Source: Taenia hydatigena (Eukaryota; Platyhelminthes; Cestoda; Cyclophyllidea; Taeniidae). From it: a stretch of 64,000 nucleotides of DNA. This document shows positions 1 through 11,455 of this stretch, piece after piece. The stretch is from NCBI GenBank assembly GCA_036345935.2, contig JADWOT020000004.1, positions 8,328,734-8,392,733 on the forward strand, given 5' to 3'. The notes under the pieces were generated by a model. It was not told where the DNA came from, did not search any database, and saw nothing but the letters and a program-made list of their open reading frames with translations. How positions within the stretch are numbered: the stretch's first letter is position 1; every line of letters begins with the position of its first letter. The position numbers were made by a program, and so were the translations under genes.

Positions 1-3000
1 GCAGAGAAGGAGGCCAAACGAGTCAGTGAAGCTAAAATAATCAGTCGTAAGTAGCATTAGTTTCCTCGTCTATGCGCGCATGTTTAGCCAGTTAGGCATC
101 CACCTATGAATTTCTCCCTCTCCTTCTCTTTCTGCTGAATGCGTAGGAGTCGCTTCTGACAGCGTATGACAGGTGTGTGAAGCTGACCGCGATGGACTTG
201 TCTACAGTGCTCGCAGTGTGTATTCAAATCGCAAAATCCCTTTCATGTCACCAAAACGCCGGAGGAAAGCACCTTCACCATGAGAATAGGCAGAGTTGGT
301 GAGAGGATGGAAGCGCCAATGGCAGGCTTGCGTTCTTGGGTTCGCTAATCCTTATCCACAAAACATTCTAATTTGCAGGGCTTAAATAGACAGAAAAGCC
401 ATTGTTAACAGTAGCTGTAACGAAACTGCATGGTGTCGTATGTGAAGCACTAAAAGCAGCTCACGTTGGCTAGCACAGCACCGCAAGCGACACCCTTTTG
501 CAATCAAGTAGATTCAGCTGCATCCACGCAGGGTAATTTGCAGACCAAAAGTTGGAGGTCGCGAAACGGAGTAAAGTCTCAATCGGGCGTAGATCCAATC
601 GGAGTAGTTTCAGGTAATGGTGACTGAGTTGCAGGTACAGGCTGCCGTCCATTGTCGTTCTAGCTGCGTCTGCTTCCATCGCTCTCTTATCTGCCCACTC
701 ATCACACTCAGTGTACAAGTATCTCATGCGCATCCATTTCGCATCCAGTCATCCCTCCCACCTCCCATCGTTCGTCCACATGTACTTTCTCGTTCTCTTT
801 GCTTCGTTTAGTTGCTGTAATTTAATTGAATAAACACTGCGGTTGCTCGGCAGCAGGCATCGCAAACCGCATCAGTCGTGAGCTGACTTCCGGTGTCCTG
901 TGTCACTTAGGGTGGAAGGAATTGGAAATGACCTAGCTGAAGGCAGTGCAGCCAAGATGTTGGGCACAGAGAAGAATGAAATCCTTGCCAAATCTCAGCC
1001 AACATAAATGTTGTTCTGTGGGCCGACAAACACGACGCTACAACACAACGAGAAAGATGGCGGTCACATTAACTCGAAGCGTGCTTCTTGTTGCGGCACT
1101 CTCCACCCTTACTCATGTTGTTGTTCAAATCATCCTCACCACCTCTTCTCTGCATCGTTTTGCCCTAGCAGTCTGTGCCCTTTATTTCTTCACTGCTCCC
1201 CTTTTCACCTTCCAAAGGATTTTAAAACGCAAGCATAAAAATTGTTGGGTTTCATGTGAATTAAGTGTAACTCGTGAAATAATTTCTCCTTTCTTCACAG
1301 GTATTTTTTACTTTTCTCTTTTGCATTTGTGAGCGTCATCCCAGCCATCATCATCTCTAGGGCTAACATTCCCAATTTAACCTGTCAAGGGAAGACTGTA
1401 TGTGGACTATAAGGAAAAAGACGATAACTTCTTGTTAATGGGCTGCCACAATATTTGATGAGGCGCTTGCTAAACAACCTTACCATCCACATTTCCGCAA
1501 AGGTATTTTATCTTAAGAGGAGTTGCTAACTTTTCTAGCGCTAGCTTTTGCAGGTCTAGACCGTAAAAGTGCTATTGCATGACCTCTCGCCTCTTGATTC
1601 GCCTTTTGCAGCTTCAATTATTTTAAAGGATGAGCCGTTGCGTGCTTTCCTTGATACGTATTGTAAAAGGCTGCGTTAATGTGAATAATATTACAAATAC
1701 AAGGCCGGTGTTCCTGACAGTTGGTTAGAGAATGGTCATCTTTCCGACCAGTAGTCGTGGTGGCATCTCTTCCAGCAGCCAGCTAATCGCGAAACCCTCC
1801 CAGTGAGTCCACCTCTACGAAAAGCTGGGCCTTGTTTTATCTGCATACATGCAAAAAACTTCATTTTAAGTGCCGTGGAGCAGTGATTACTGTGTACTCA
1901 TCTGTCCCAAAACCTAACTCCGCTTGTTGATGCAGCGAATGGAAGTTAAAGCCGTTCCCTTCTCATTTTCTAGTGTTCTCACTGCACCTACTTAAGAGAT
2001 ACATGGCTTCCTCTGATTCAGACCAGGTTACCTATCTCCTAGCATAGTAATTTTATGAGATGATTAATCATTGGTAGCCAATGCCCAAAGACCTTAAGAA
2101 GTTGGATGCATCTGAATCTGAAATAAAAAGACCTTTTCTACAGTCAGTAGTAAAAGGTAGCATTCTCAACTGGTCAGATCGTTATGCACACGATTACAAT
2201 GGCGGCAGATTTGCTGATCGTAAAATAGGAGCTTTGCAAAGACTACCTGCATTTTGCCTGTCCTCGCATTGACGGAAGCCAAAAATATTGCCAAGTGTCT
2301 CCAGTGGGTGAATTGACAAACGCCAAAGTAGGAGACCAAAACTGCCGCTAACACTCGCCCCCATTTCCGAAATGCTAAGGCAACTTTAGCTGCGGAATGC
2401 GTCCAGTAATCACTGCTCCGCAGCACACGGCTCAGCAAGGTGGAGCCAATGAGTGGGTTTTGCGCTCAGCTGGCAGTTGGAAGGGATGGCAACTCCACTG
2501 CTGTCCGAAAGAGTGAACATTCTCTAACTCATCGCCATGATCAGTAACAATTCATTCGCTTTGGTCTCTAATATTAACGGTGCAAATTTGGTCGAATCCC
2601 ATTTACGTTCAAGACTTACTTGCAACTCGGATGGACGATTACTACTGCTGAGTGCTGATGGTGAAAAGTAACTTAATTTTCAGCCTCCTTGTGCGTATGG
2701 CACTTACGAGTGCGCAACAGCTGGCCACAACGTTGGTCTTAACGTGAAACCCTCCACGTTTACCCATCCCATGCAAAATGACATCTTTACTCATTTACTG
2801 CTTAAGGGCCTTCTCCGCTCTTCGATGGGAAGTGACTTATGGATGCCATTCTGCCAACATTTCATTGAGACCAAGTTGGAGTGGTAACTCGTTGCAAAAG
2901 CACTGGATGTTTTGTGGATCAAAACGTGTGGAAATCGTAAACTGTGCTGCATTCCATTTGCCCAATTCCGTATTGCGCAGATTGGGCTGATTATGGAGCG

Positions 3001-4135
3001 GGAGCTAACAGCACCCACCCACCAATACGCTTGACTTAGCACACCAGCATATTTGCTTGCGGCGCTGCAAACTCTCCGTTACCTCATTACACAGGCCTGG
3101 AAGTCCCCATGACCCAAGCTCCCATCCGCGTACACACCACTTACCTTTTACCTGCTCCCTGTGCTTTGACGCATCGACTCGCACTGAACACTAAGGAGAG
3201 GCTTGTGGTGTTTAAACCGAGCACAAACTGGTAGGATAAACTAAAGTGAGGGAAGATATTGAGAATGAAGCGGGTTTGGGGAGATATGGTAGAGCATGGT
3301 GATTCGACATGTAGCAAAAGACTTAGCAAAGCGTTCACGAATATGCCTTGTGCCATTGTAATTGAATCCTTCCCTATTTACAAGTGTGAAAGTCGACTCT
3401 TCACAGTTGTAGCATGGTCTATGGTGGCGTTGTGTCTGCTGTCTGAGGAAGCAGCATTCATTTGGGCTAGAATTTGGCCTAAGGACGCATTGCTGCTGTG
3501 TCTTCCCATTGTGGCTTGTAATCGGACATCATGGTGCATGATACGGAGAATTACCTTAGGTGTCTCACTTATTCGACTCTGTGGCTACGATTCTTGTTTT
3601 TTCTACGAGCAAATAAGAAATTGCCTTAATTTCTGCTACGCCTTATGAAGTTTGTTGAAGCGACACAACGAATAATACTGATGAAATGGGACAAATCAAA
3701 TAGGAATGAAAATAAAATAACTCCAACAGTCACAAACCACCCACAAATCACTCATTTTGTGAAAAAGAAATCCATGGCATATTTCTGCTCGCTTTATTGC
3801 TTAGTAAGTGCTGACTTTTGCATGGGGCGGTTCGATGAACACTTTTTCCATACATTGGCATTCATTTTTACAAGCATGAATTCACCTATTTCAATGAAAG
3901 TTTTGATGTGGTAGCCCAAAACTGTTAATTGATGTTATTTAGCTAGAACCTGTTAGGTGGCTCAGATTGAGCTCATTAACGAGAAATTACGAGGTTCTGC
4001 GTTCACTTTCCAGAAATTGACGATAAGCCACTTCGATGAAATGCGCATGGCTTCACGTGTCGAATTTAGGCACTGATATCGCTATACAAACTTATTGCCT
4101 CACTTCTGGAACCAGCGAACCAATGGTTAAGTAGT
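1..4135. other. No supported gene
   Basis: I see no recognisable domain, RNA gene or mobile element here. Two open frames are moderately long: 946-1332 (+), with two hydrophobic stretches, and 3259-3648 (+). Neither has a family motif or convincing splice sites, and frames of this length are expected by chance in DNA of this size. The stretch also lacks clear copies elsewhere in the window, so it looks like single-copy flank to the duplicated modules. Confidence 0.5.
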
Positions 4136-4247
4136 GCTAAAGATTCAATTTAGTCATTACGCCAATGCGGGTGTAAGCACCTACTATGCACTTGCCCAAA
4201 AGGACTGATGAAATTGCTGTTGTTGCGATAGCGATCGTTGGATAAAA

Positions 4248-4288
4248 GAATGAATGAATAAATGAATGAATGAATGAACGAATGAATG
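4248..4288. repeat. (GAAT)n microsatellite
   Basis: About ten near-perfect GAAT units with two base substitutions. The sister R1 copy at 52,170-52,192 has a shorter tract, so the array length differs between copies. Confidence 0.9.
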
Positions 4289-4289
4289 T

Positions 4290-4475
4290 CCCCGTCGGTG
4301 ATGTCCAGGCATACGCACCAACACAGGCAGAAACAAAGCTCTGTGGAGGAGGCAGAGAATAGAACGATTGAGTCGCCGCTTCGATCGATGTAGCTGCGTC
4401 CACCAACCGTCTGTGCCGTGCAGTATCACAATCCTTCCTTCGCCTTCCAAGCATTCCGAGCCATTGCACCTGCAA
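4290..4475 (-). pseudogene. Exon-like cassette in R1a (YAWTSP type)
   Basis: Read on the minus strand, an acceptor-like AATATTGCAG near 4475 is followed by an open frame. It contains SFYSLPPPQS and AYAWTSPTG before running into the GAAT microsatellite. A diverged sequence at 15,241-15,426 keeps the same frame with PFYASPPPQS and TYAWTSPTD. Agreement in protein between copies that differ clearly in DNA is the reason for reporting it. The frame has no proper end of its own, because it reads into the microsatellite. I do not recognise the domain. Inverted or direct relatives lie at 40,853-41,010, 51,395-51,583 and 52,190-52,360. It is probably a relic of a terminal coding exon. Confidence 0.3.
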
Positions 4476-6383
4476 TATTTAAAAATAGTAGTAAGACGGA
4501 GATGCTTCCCCACACCACCCCTCTCATAGCGCAAAGCACAGACCAGCAAAGCCAGACCCATCCTCCACGCCAACACAAGCGACCACCTCCAATCCATCCA
4601 TGCAGTGCACCACAGCCGCATTGCAACCCTAATCCGTCCCCACCTTGCCCCTCCCACTTCCTCCCCTCCCCCTTCTCCTCCTCTTCACAACTACCTACTC
4701 ACGCCTTTTCAACCCATTCGCATTCTTAAGGCTACGTCGCAGTAGTAGTGAGAACAGCGCCACCACTCATCACCTATACAGTCAGCAACAAATTAACTGC
4801 CACCCTCCCACACCAACAACATCCACGTACCTTCGAAAGCAAAATATGCTGCACTTGCCACCTGTGACCTCTCACCCATAGCGCTTCTATTCGTCATCGT
4901 CGTCGTCGTTATCGCCGTCGCCGTCGTAAGAGAGCGTCAACTTCACTCTTCCACACATAAGCACGACACGCCTCCTCCAGCCTATCCCCTCCCTCTCCGC
5001 CACCCCCCACCCTCCCCATCCACCCACTCAACCACCCATGCCCCCTCCCCCCGAAAACAAAGAGATGCTCACATAATAGCAGTAGTAGTCCCTGTCGTCC
5101 ATGCCTGCCGACACCTACATCGCACAACCCAGACCGAGACGCCACCACCGCCACCGCCAACGCCGCGAATCACTCCAACATCTCGCACTGCCCACCATCA
5201 CTCCACACAATCATCAAATGCCACTTCACCATCACCACAGTAAGTTTGTAGCATCTGAAAAGGGGAAAAAACCAAGCAATGCAGAGATGGACGTGTGACA
5301 GTCCAATGCGCTGCAAAGCTAACACCCACGAACATAACTGCTGATAGGAGAGAAACGACTTAGCAAGCAAATACTTAAGACTGCTACAAAGTACAGTCTG
5401 CGTAGTGATGCCAAAGCTTCCCACTAGCCTCACTCCTGCTGCTGCTGCGTCTACCTCACGCACTCACCCACCCACCCACTCACTCACTCAGACGCCAACT
5501 TGTGCCGTAAAAGTTGAAAAAACCGACGACTAAACCATCACCGAGACCCTCTACACAACACCTTTCGCAGCAAGGATCACATCAACACAACTAATTACCC
5601 TCGTCCCGCCCCCAGTCCTCCGCCATCTCTATGCGCTGCTGCTCCAACAGCACGCATATCACAGTGATCACAATAGCGCATCCTTCACCACACAGGTAAA
5701 CAGGAAAAGCACCTTTCCACCCAACATAAGAACAACGCACATCGATTCTCTTACTGCGCCCACAAAAGGCACCAACAACTCAATCCAATCTTACCTAGGG
5801 AATGCGCGAAGTCATAGCGAAAGCGAGGTTCACGCTCATTCCTACAGCTTCATCTCCATCTCCTTCTTCTCTTTCCTCCTCTTCCTCTTCTTCAACGCCT
5901 ATTCTAGCATGAAAGCGGAAAAGGAAAGTGGAGGATAAGATTTATAAACAAGATGAATACTAGCAAGGAAATAATGAACAACGCTAAAACTCCTTACAAG
6001 TCTCTTCATCAAATTCCACCGCATTCATCAAAACCCATTCTTGATTAAATAACTAACCACTTGGAAACAGCAAATACGATCCTACTTATTCGCAAGAAGG
6101 ATTGTGTAGTGAAAAATCAACGCGATTAGGCAATGCAAATGGAAAACAAAAAGTCTTGACAGCGACTGCAGCCATTTTTGGAACGATTAGCCCATGGGAG
6201 AAAACGACACTCTCCCACCACCACCGCCACCATTGCCAATAGCATTGATTCTACAAAAAGAAATGGAGACGTCTTCCACAAGGCACAGATGGAACTCGAG
6301 GACTACACTCTCCTTCACTCCCCCACCATCTGACATCGAAATGGTGCCATCCTTCGCCCTACCATCTCCTTCAACGTTGACTC

Positions 6384-6557
6384 CCTTCCTTCCTTCCTTC
6401 CTTCCTTCCTTCCTTCCTTCCTTCCTTCCTTCCTTCCTTCCTTCCTTCCTTCCTTCCTTCCTTCCTTCCTTCCTTCCTTCCTTCCTTCCTTCCTTCCTTC
6501 CTTCCTTCCTTCCTTCCTTCTTTCCTTCCTTCCTTCCTTCCTTCCTTCCTTCCCTCC
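6384..6557. repeat. (TTCC)n microsatellite
   Basis: An almost pure TTCC tract of about 174 bp with a single visible interruption near 6520. It yields low-complexity open frames in several registers that are not genes. It lies at the junction between the R1a end and the start of R2a. Confidence 0.97.
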
Positions 6558-8145
6558 CATGGCCATAACAACCCTCATAGTCGATTCGGCAAGCATTTTC
6601 GCTCAGGACACTTAAAGACATTCTCTTGTATGATCTCGTCTCTCCTACCACCGCCATCGTCAGACACTGTGGTGGTGACACTTGCAGCTGTCACCTTCCC
6701 AGCATTCATGACCCGTCGTCTGCCAGTATCCAGTGCCACTTACGTCCTCCAAGTGAACGTGCTAGCCGACTCGAGGGTGGCCCCGAAGCTGACCATGCAT
6801 ACATGCATTCTTGATCCCTACCTCACACACCAGCTCCAGCTGAAAGACCACAAGGTGCTACCACACACTGGTCTCAGCTAGTGTGCAAACAGAGAAGAGA
6901 CCAAGAGTGCATCCATCATGGGCCAGATGCTTTCCAGTTCAGCCAATAGCATCAGACGAGTCCAGTGCTACTGCTTCACCACTTTCATCGTCATTCCGTG
7001 CCCATACGGGAAGAAAGGAATGCCACACGCACGGACCTTCCACCCTCCTTTTCCCCTCCCCCCTCCCCTCTCCCCTTCCCCTCCTCCACATAAAACGCAT
7101 TCATCTTTGCCTTTTCACCCAAATCACTCCCTTAAGTGGTAAGCACACATTGAACGTTCCGACGATTGCCTACTGACTCTTCCAGACCTGCTCATGAGCT
7201 AGACGCGCGCTCAGTGTCTATGCCTAGCATTGTCTACCAGTAGGACGAACTCATTGAGAGCTACAAGAGACTAGACAGCTGTATCACAGTCGACTGCGTT
7301 TGTGGTGCTTACCCACACCTAAAACAAATCATCCCCTTCCAACCTCAAACATATTAACACCTCTACACTTCAAACATGTGCATAACCAATGGAGACGCTG
7401 TGCACGTAATCACTGTAACCTTTCATCGGGAAGGCAAATCTTAAGGCAATCTCAAAACACGCGACTAATCCATGAGTACGGTCAAAAAACATAAAACAAA
7501 ATCCACCAAACGACTTGATCAGAAGAATCGGTGCGACATCGAGCAGGTAAAACTAAAATGCTGAATTGAGTACAAAAGTAAGGAGTGAACGAGGAATACA
7601 AAACGATGAAAGACAAATAATGGATAGCTGTTTGAACATTGGATACAAATTGATATGGAGGCGCTGAGTACTTTACATCATGAATGAGCAAATAGGAGAG
7701 CGAGAAAAGCCTGCAAAAGTAGAGGAAAGAAAACGGCAGGCATAACTAGGAAATCAGACACCCTCGCCTCTAATTCCGTGGTGATGGCCTGGACGACTGA
7801 GGCTCCGCTCCCGTGTCTGCCAGTCTCACTTCCTGTACCATCGAGGCAACCGGAACGACGGTTTCCAAGCCCTCCGACGACTAAACGTACGATGACGCCA
7901 GTTCTCTACGTACCGTAGCCACCACCACTGGGGCTCCGTCATCCTCCACCGATGCATCTGTATCTGCACCCCGCCTGGTTCCTACGATGCATAAAAGACA
8001 CCTGCTTCAGTAGTACACATTGTAAGGCCGGTCTTCTCTAATCTCCCACAATCTCGTGTACGCGCCTTCTAATGGACGAGTGATGCGGTGGTGAAGAATG
8101 GTCTCCAATCGCCTTCTTATGAAGTTTCTCTCAAACATACCCCAG

Positions 8146-8384
8146 TTACACCGAAATCCCATCGAGTACACACATCGAAGGCATCACCAACGTTCGGTCT
8201 TTGTAAGCGAACAATTCATTGTCAACAACTGCATCTGCATTCCACCATAAATATGAACGAAGCATAGTCTTTTCGGGATAGAGTGGTGTGCATTCCAGAC
8301 CCGCGAGAGGACCGTTTAGGAGAAAACAATGATGCAATTTTCCATCCCCAGCAATCGCAGCTTTTCTCCCACCAAGTCGCTCAG
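8146..8384 (-). pseudogene. Conserved minus-strand exon in R2a
   Basis: After an acceptor (TTGTTGCTCTCTAG) the minus strand reads AERLGGRKAAIAGDGKLHHC and later LECTPLYPEKT and SYLWWNADAVVDN. It ends at TAA (8146-8148). The sister copy at 33,774-34,040 keeps the frame open through the same region. The differences are mostly conservative: Tyr to His, Leu to Ile, Ala to Val, Lys to Gln. In this copy a CAA codon has become TAA, so the last five residues seen in the sister are lost. I do not recognise the domain; it looks like a beta-rich C-terminal module. With the coiled-coil-like piece 130 nt upstream it could be the tail of an RBCC-type gene. Both copies may now be non-functional. Confidence 0.4.
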
Positions 8385-8420
8385 CTAGAGAGCAACAAAT
8401 ACATGGCCCATCAATCCTAC

Positions 8421-8448
8421 TCCACCACCACCACCACCACAACCACTT
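8421..8448. repeat. (CAC)n microsatellite
   Basis: A short CCA/CAC triplet run. The sister tract at 34,100-34,131 is slightly longer and interrupted by CAACCACAA. Confidence 0.9.
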
Positions 8449-8514
8449 CGATGATGGCGCAGGAGTGATTAGCCAACTGTCGCATCGCTGCTCACACATC
8501 AGTCTCGCATGACA

Positions 8515-8635
8515 TCAGCCAAAAGAGGTATGCCACATCCCCATCGCTTTCAACCAGAGGATAGCAGCCGTCAAAGCGGCAGCAGCAGACACCATCACAT
8601 CCATACAACAATCATCCAATGCATCATCAAGCAGC
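8515..8635 (-). pseudogene. Coiled-coil-like exon relic in R2a
   Basis: The minus strand, after AAGTCTTAG, reads LLDDALDDCCMDVMVSAAAA then LTAAILWLKAMG and ends at TGA (8515-8517). The helical, Ala/Leu-rich pattern resembles the coiled-coil exon of the plus-strand candidate gene at 24,058-24,339 (compare its LAANTALNAAMAKVEKA). The plus strand is interrupted by stops here. The sister copy at 34,200-34,320 is nearly identical. Resemblance to a TRIM/RBCC coiled coil is inference from residue pattern only. Confidence 0.3.
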
Positions 8636-8785
8636 CTAAGACTTGGTAACAGCAAAACCACAGGTGATAAGCGAATAAATATTACCTAACTTTAACCACT
8701 CAAGCTTATTACAGGCATTTAAAAACGACGCAAGACAGTTTGCAGAGGATTGACTAATTTTAGTAGCAGGTTATATCACAACCGC

Positions 8786-8960
8786 GGCACAAAGTCAGAA
8801 CGACTCAAACTCAAGGTTATCAATCGAAAACTTCGACATCCTGACTATTTAAGTCACCCGATTGGGTTGTCTAAACACGAGTTCGTTGTGCGATACGATC
8901 GTTCATATTCGACAATCAGACACCAGTCCCGATATACTAGAGTCTTAGTCAACAAGGCCC
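8786..8960 (+). other. Conserved short frame with SKHxFV and YSTIRxQS
   Basis: The frame contains SHPIGLSKHEFVVRYDRSYS followed by TIRHQS. The same spacing of conserved residues appears at 45,050-45,172 (SHFIGWSKHRFV...YSTIRQQS), inverted at 54,576-54,700, and partly at 34,500-34,582. The R2 and Q versions differ considerably in DNA but keep the reading frame. It may be a fragment of a former element protein or exon; no known family is recognised. Confidence 0.3.
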
Positions 8961-9181
8961 ACTAATTTTGCCAAAGAGTAACTCATGCGCAGTGAAATCC
9001 GAAACTGCATCGAGGCAACAGTCAACTGGTAAAAATCTTCAGCAGCTTTCGGCTAACTTAAAGAAAGCAAGAAAATCAAATGCCTAGATTAGGTTTACCA
9101 TCAATACATGGTGTAGGAAGAGAAACTTACACCCCAGACAACGCAAGTCTCAAACTCCCTTTTCTTCCCTCCTACAAGGCA

Positions 9182-9369
9182 TCAACGAACAGCGAGAACC
9201 ACATGTTCGTCAAGTTCCGCCACTTCCACAGTCCGTGCAACCAAATCCATAACTTCACAGACAGGCAACGAGGAAGTAGCGATAGTAGCAGAACCATCAG
9301 CTAATGTGATTTCACTTTCAGATGTAGCAACAACTGACCACTCATTAATGGTGGCATGAACCCGCGCCA
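9182..9369 (-). pseudogene. Exon-like segment related to 53,956-54,180
   Basis: A pyrimidine-rich acceptor on the minus strand (CTCTTTTTGTTTGAAG) precedes a frame reading VARVHATINEWSVVATSESE and ending at TGA (9182-9184). The segment at 53,956 also follows an acceptor and reads VVAYIHDSVDEW with the same start, His and DEW/NEW spacing. Both look like terminal exons of paralogous genes. No upstream exon could be joined with confidence and the domain is not recognised. Confidence 0.35.
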
Positions 9370-10112
9370 CTTCAAACAAAAAGAGTGAGCAGAAGTGGAG
9401 GGTTAACGGGTAAGAGTTACCACTGCAGCGAGGAATTTGATGGGCTGGACATACAACAAGAGAGGCAACGTCAATTTAATGTATCAACTTTATGTTAATG
9501 GCAATTGATGTCCACTTTCAATAATCGTTCTCCTGCCTTCATTTCTCTTAACAACGACGAGATTATGAACAACTAAGAAAAACAAAGTCCTAATGTCAAG
9601 TGTGCAAAAATCCAACGCAGATACAAGGAAGAAGGGGAAGGAATCGTGACGTAGAAAAGAATAAATCACAGAGGTTTTGAAGAACAGATAACACTACCAC
9701 CCTACGTGTTGTATCGACTCGTTTCCGTTTAGCTCAAGGAATGTCCACCATCAAAAAGCGTCTGATTAAACGAATCATACAGCACACTATAGAGAAGAGG
9801 TGATTGGCCCACGTAGCACGACTTCACCCACCTCAGTTTCAACACGTTTACCATAGCTTAGGTGCTTCATTATTCAATCGACGTCAAAAACTTTTTCACA
9901 AAAAACAAGTGTAGTTCCTTACCAAAAAAGCCCCCACGCCTACCTTACTACCTTAAGTTCAGCCAATTATTACAAACCGATAGCGAACCGGCAATATATA
10001 GCTGATGCTGAGCCTATTTAAGAAGGTAAGGACACCAAATGTGTTACGTTGGTGCGGGAGGAGGGGGGGAAGGGGGCAAACACTTACTGTAGCTACTACT
10101 GGGTGACAGTCA

Positions 10113-10475
10113 TCAAAGCATCAGCGGCACCCACGACTCAGCAAGGAGATGAGAAAGGGGTCGAGTAGTTGACACCCGTAGTTTCACCGATGAAACAGCC
10201 TTTTGATTGTTCGTCTCCACGCACGTACTCGCTGCCATGAGACTGTGGTTCGCTGCCCCATGCAAGCAGCATCGAATGAATTGCATCCTGTCAAAATGAA
10301 CGATGAAGGAGCGCAGACTCTTTCGAACCTCCAATGACTGCATCGCACACAGCAGACGTCCCCCTCCATCCTTGCAGCTGAAACAAGGGGAGCAAAGGCC
10401 TTTCAAGGAGACGAAGAAAGTGCCCTCATGAAGAAATTCTTCCAACTCTGTTTTAGCATTGACCAACTGCATGTG
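10113..10475 (-). other. Candidate minus-strand coding segment
   Basis: After CACATGCAG the minus strand opens with LVNAKTELEEFLHEG, a helical start. A good acceptor (CTCCCCTTGTTTCAG) then precedes a Cys-rich stretch readable as MEGDVCCVRCSHWR. The single 119-codon frame spans both, but splicing would change the frame. Cys spacing hints at a zinc-binding fold without fitting a RING clearly. It lies outside the duplicated modules. Weak candidate only. Confidence 0.2.
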
Positions 10476-10704
10476 ATTTACCTAGACCGAAATGAAATCC
10501 CTACAATAAAAGGCTAAAATCAGATAGCAATGCAGAAATAAGGTAAAAGCTTACACTTTGGCATTTTGGAGACGACATTATAATGCATCCCCTCTAGCCC
10601 TAACACTGTATTATTTTCATTATTAATTATTCCTACAGTCAAACGTCTAATTTCATCCACCAAAGTCGGCACGTGAGACCTTGCCCCTACTTTTCATCAA
10701 AGTC

Positions 10705-11455
10705 CACAACAGTTATCTGGGCTGGAGCATAGGAAAGGAGGCGTTGCAGCATGGGAGATGGGGAGACTGACGATGCAGTAGCCTTACCAAGGAGAGCACG
10801 GCGGATGGCGCTGGACAAGGCAAAGTGGACCGTGTTATGCGTTGGTGGTTCATTGAATGACGGATTTTGGTGGTGAGGCCACTTAAATGCGCCATCGTTG
10901 TATCTCTTCGCAGTGGTATTTTGAATGCACGTGGATGTATTTAACCCGAGTATGATGTCCTCTTTTGTCTTCAGAGGGAAAGGAAATGCTGAGAAAACTG
11001 CATTACCTATGTATAAAATTGGTGATAGAGATGTTACAGTGTGGATTGAAGGTTTGCTACCCGTAATCCATTTGCTTCAGAGGGTGTAGAACTGCTCTTG
11101 CTTTGTTGGGTGGCAGATAATTGTTGGCTGTACAGGTAATGAGTGCATTTTGAAGTAGATTGCCTACTGTTGGAGGTGTCATGAGTCTTTAGGAGGAGTG
11201 GCATGCTGTCACTTAGCCTTAAGAATGGCTCTAGAAGGTGCAGAGTGTGTAACTAGTGGGTGATTGGGTCGGTGGGTGTGAAGCAGAAAGGGGATGTTTG
11301 TGTAAGAAAGAAGATAAGATGCCTCCAACCGCTCTGCACATGGGCATGTATGCTAAGTAGGCGAGAAGGGAGGGAAGGCTCCATGCTGCTTGATTAATCT
11401 CATATCACCATCTCCTCTGCAATGCGTTCCAAATGGTAGTTGTGTTGTCATTCCA
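10705..11455 (-). repeat. R3 segmental repeat, inverted partial copy
   Basis: Reverse complement of about 21,040-21,765. For example, GGCGGATGGCGCTGGACAAG near 10,800 corresponds to CTTGTCCAGCGCCATCCGCC near 21,676. It ends near 11,455 and passes directly into R1 copy b, giving an inter-module junction. Confidence 0.85.

Larger units (their letters stand above)
4190..6193 (+). repeat. R1 segmental repeat, copy a
   Basis: This is the most complete copy of module R1. Its parts in order are: a start marked by GCCCAAAAGGACTGATGAAA; an exon-like stretch on the minus strand; a C-rich section with many CCACC and CACTC runs; a block around 5230-5430 ending in GCTTCCCACTAGCC; and an AT-richer tail from 5534 with ACCTAGGGAATGCGCGAAGTC. 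The same order recurs near 11.5, 35.3 and 51.8 kb and, inverted, at 40.15 kb. The match stops near 6193, where copies b and c continue with AACATATAGAGTG. No terminal repeats or target duplication were found at its ends, so a segmental duplication is more likely than a classical transposon. Confidence 0.85.
6590..8960 (+). repeat. R2 segmental repeat, copy a
   Basis: Direct repeat of 32,120-34,585. Matching landmarks are TGTATGATCTCGTCTCTCCT (6628 and 32,158), CGACTTGATCAGAAGAATCGG-like sequence (7511 and 33,077), and TTTCGGGATAGAGTGGTGTG near 8272 against its copy near 33,918. The match is collinear with many substitutions and small indels, so the duplication is not recent. Copy a continues past 8885, where copy b jumps to a different module. 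On the minus strand it carries two exon-like segments (8146-8384 and 8515-8635). Confidence 0.85.

Noticed and set aside
946..1332. Hydrophobic 128-codon frame
   Set aside because: No splice sites, homologue or second copy; chance frames of this size are expected.
5101..5298. His/Arg-rich frames in R1 copies
   Set aside because: Caused by CCACCG and CGCCAA tandem units. Unit number differs between copies and no motif is kept.
6187..6681. Open frames of Arg-Lys-Glu-Gly or Pro-Ser-Phe-Leu repeats
   Set aside because: They are translations of the TTCC microsatellite and stay open in several frames on both strands for that reason.
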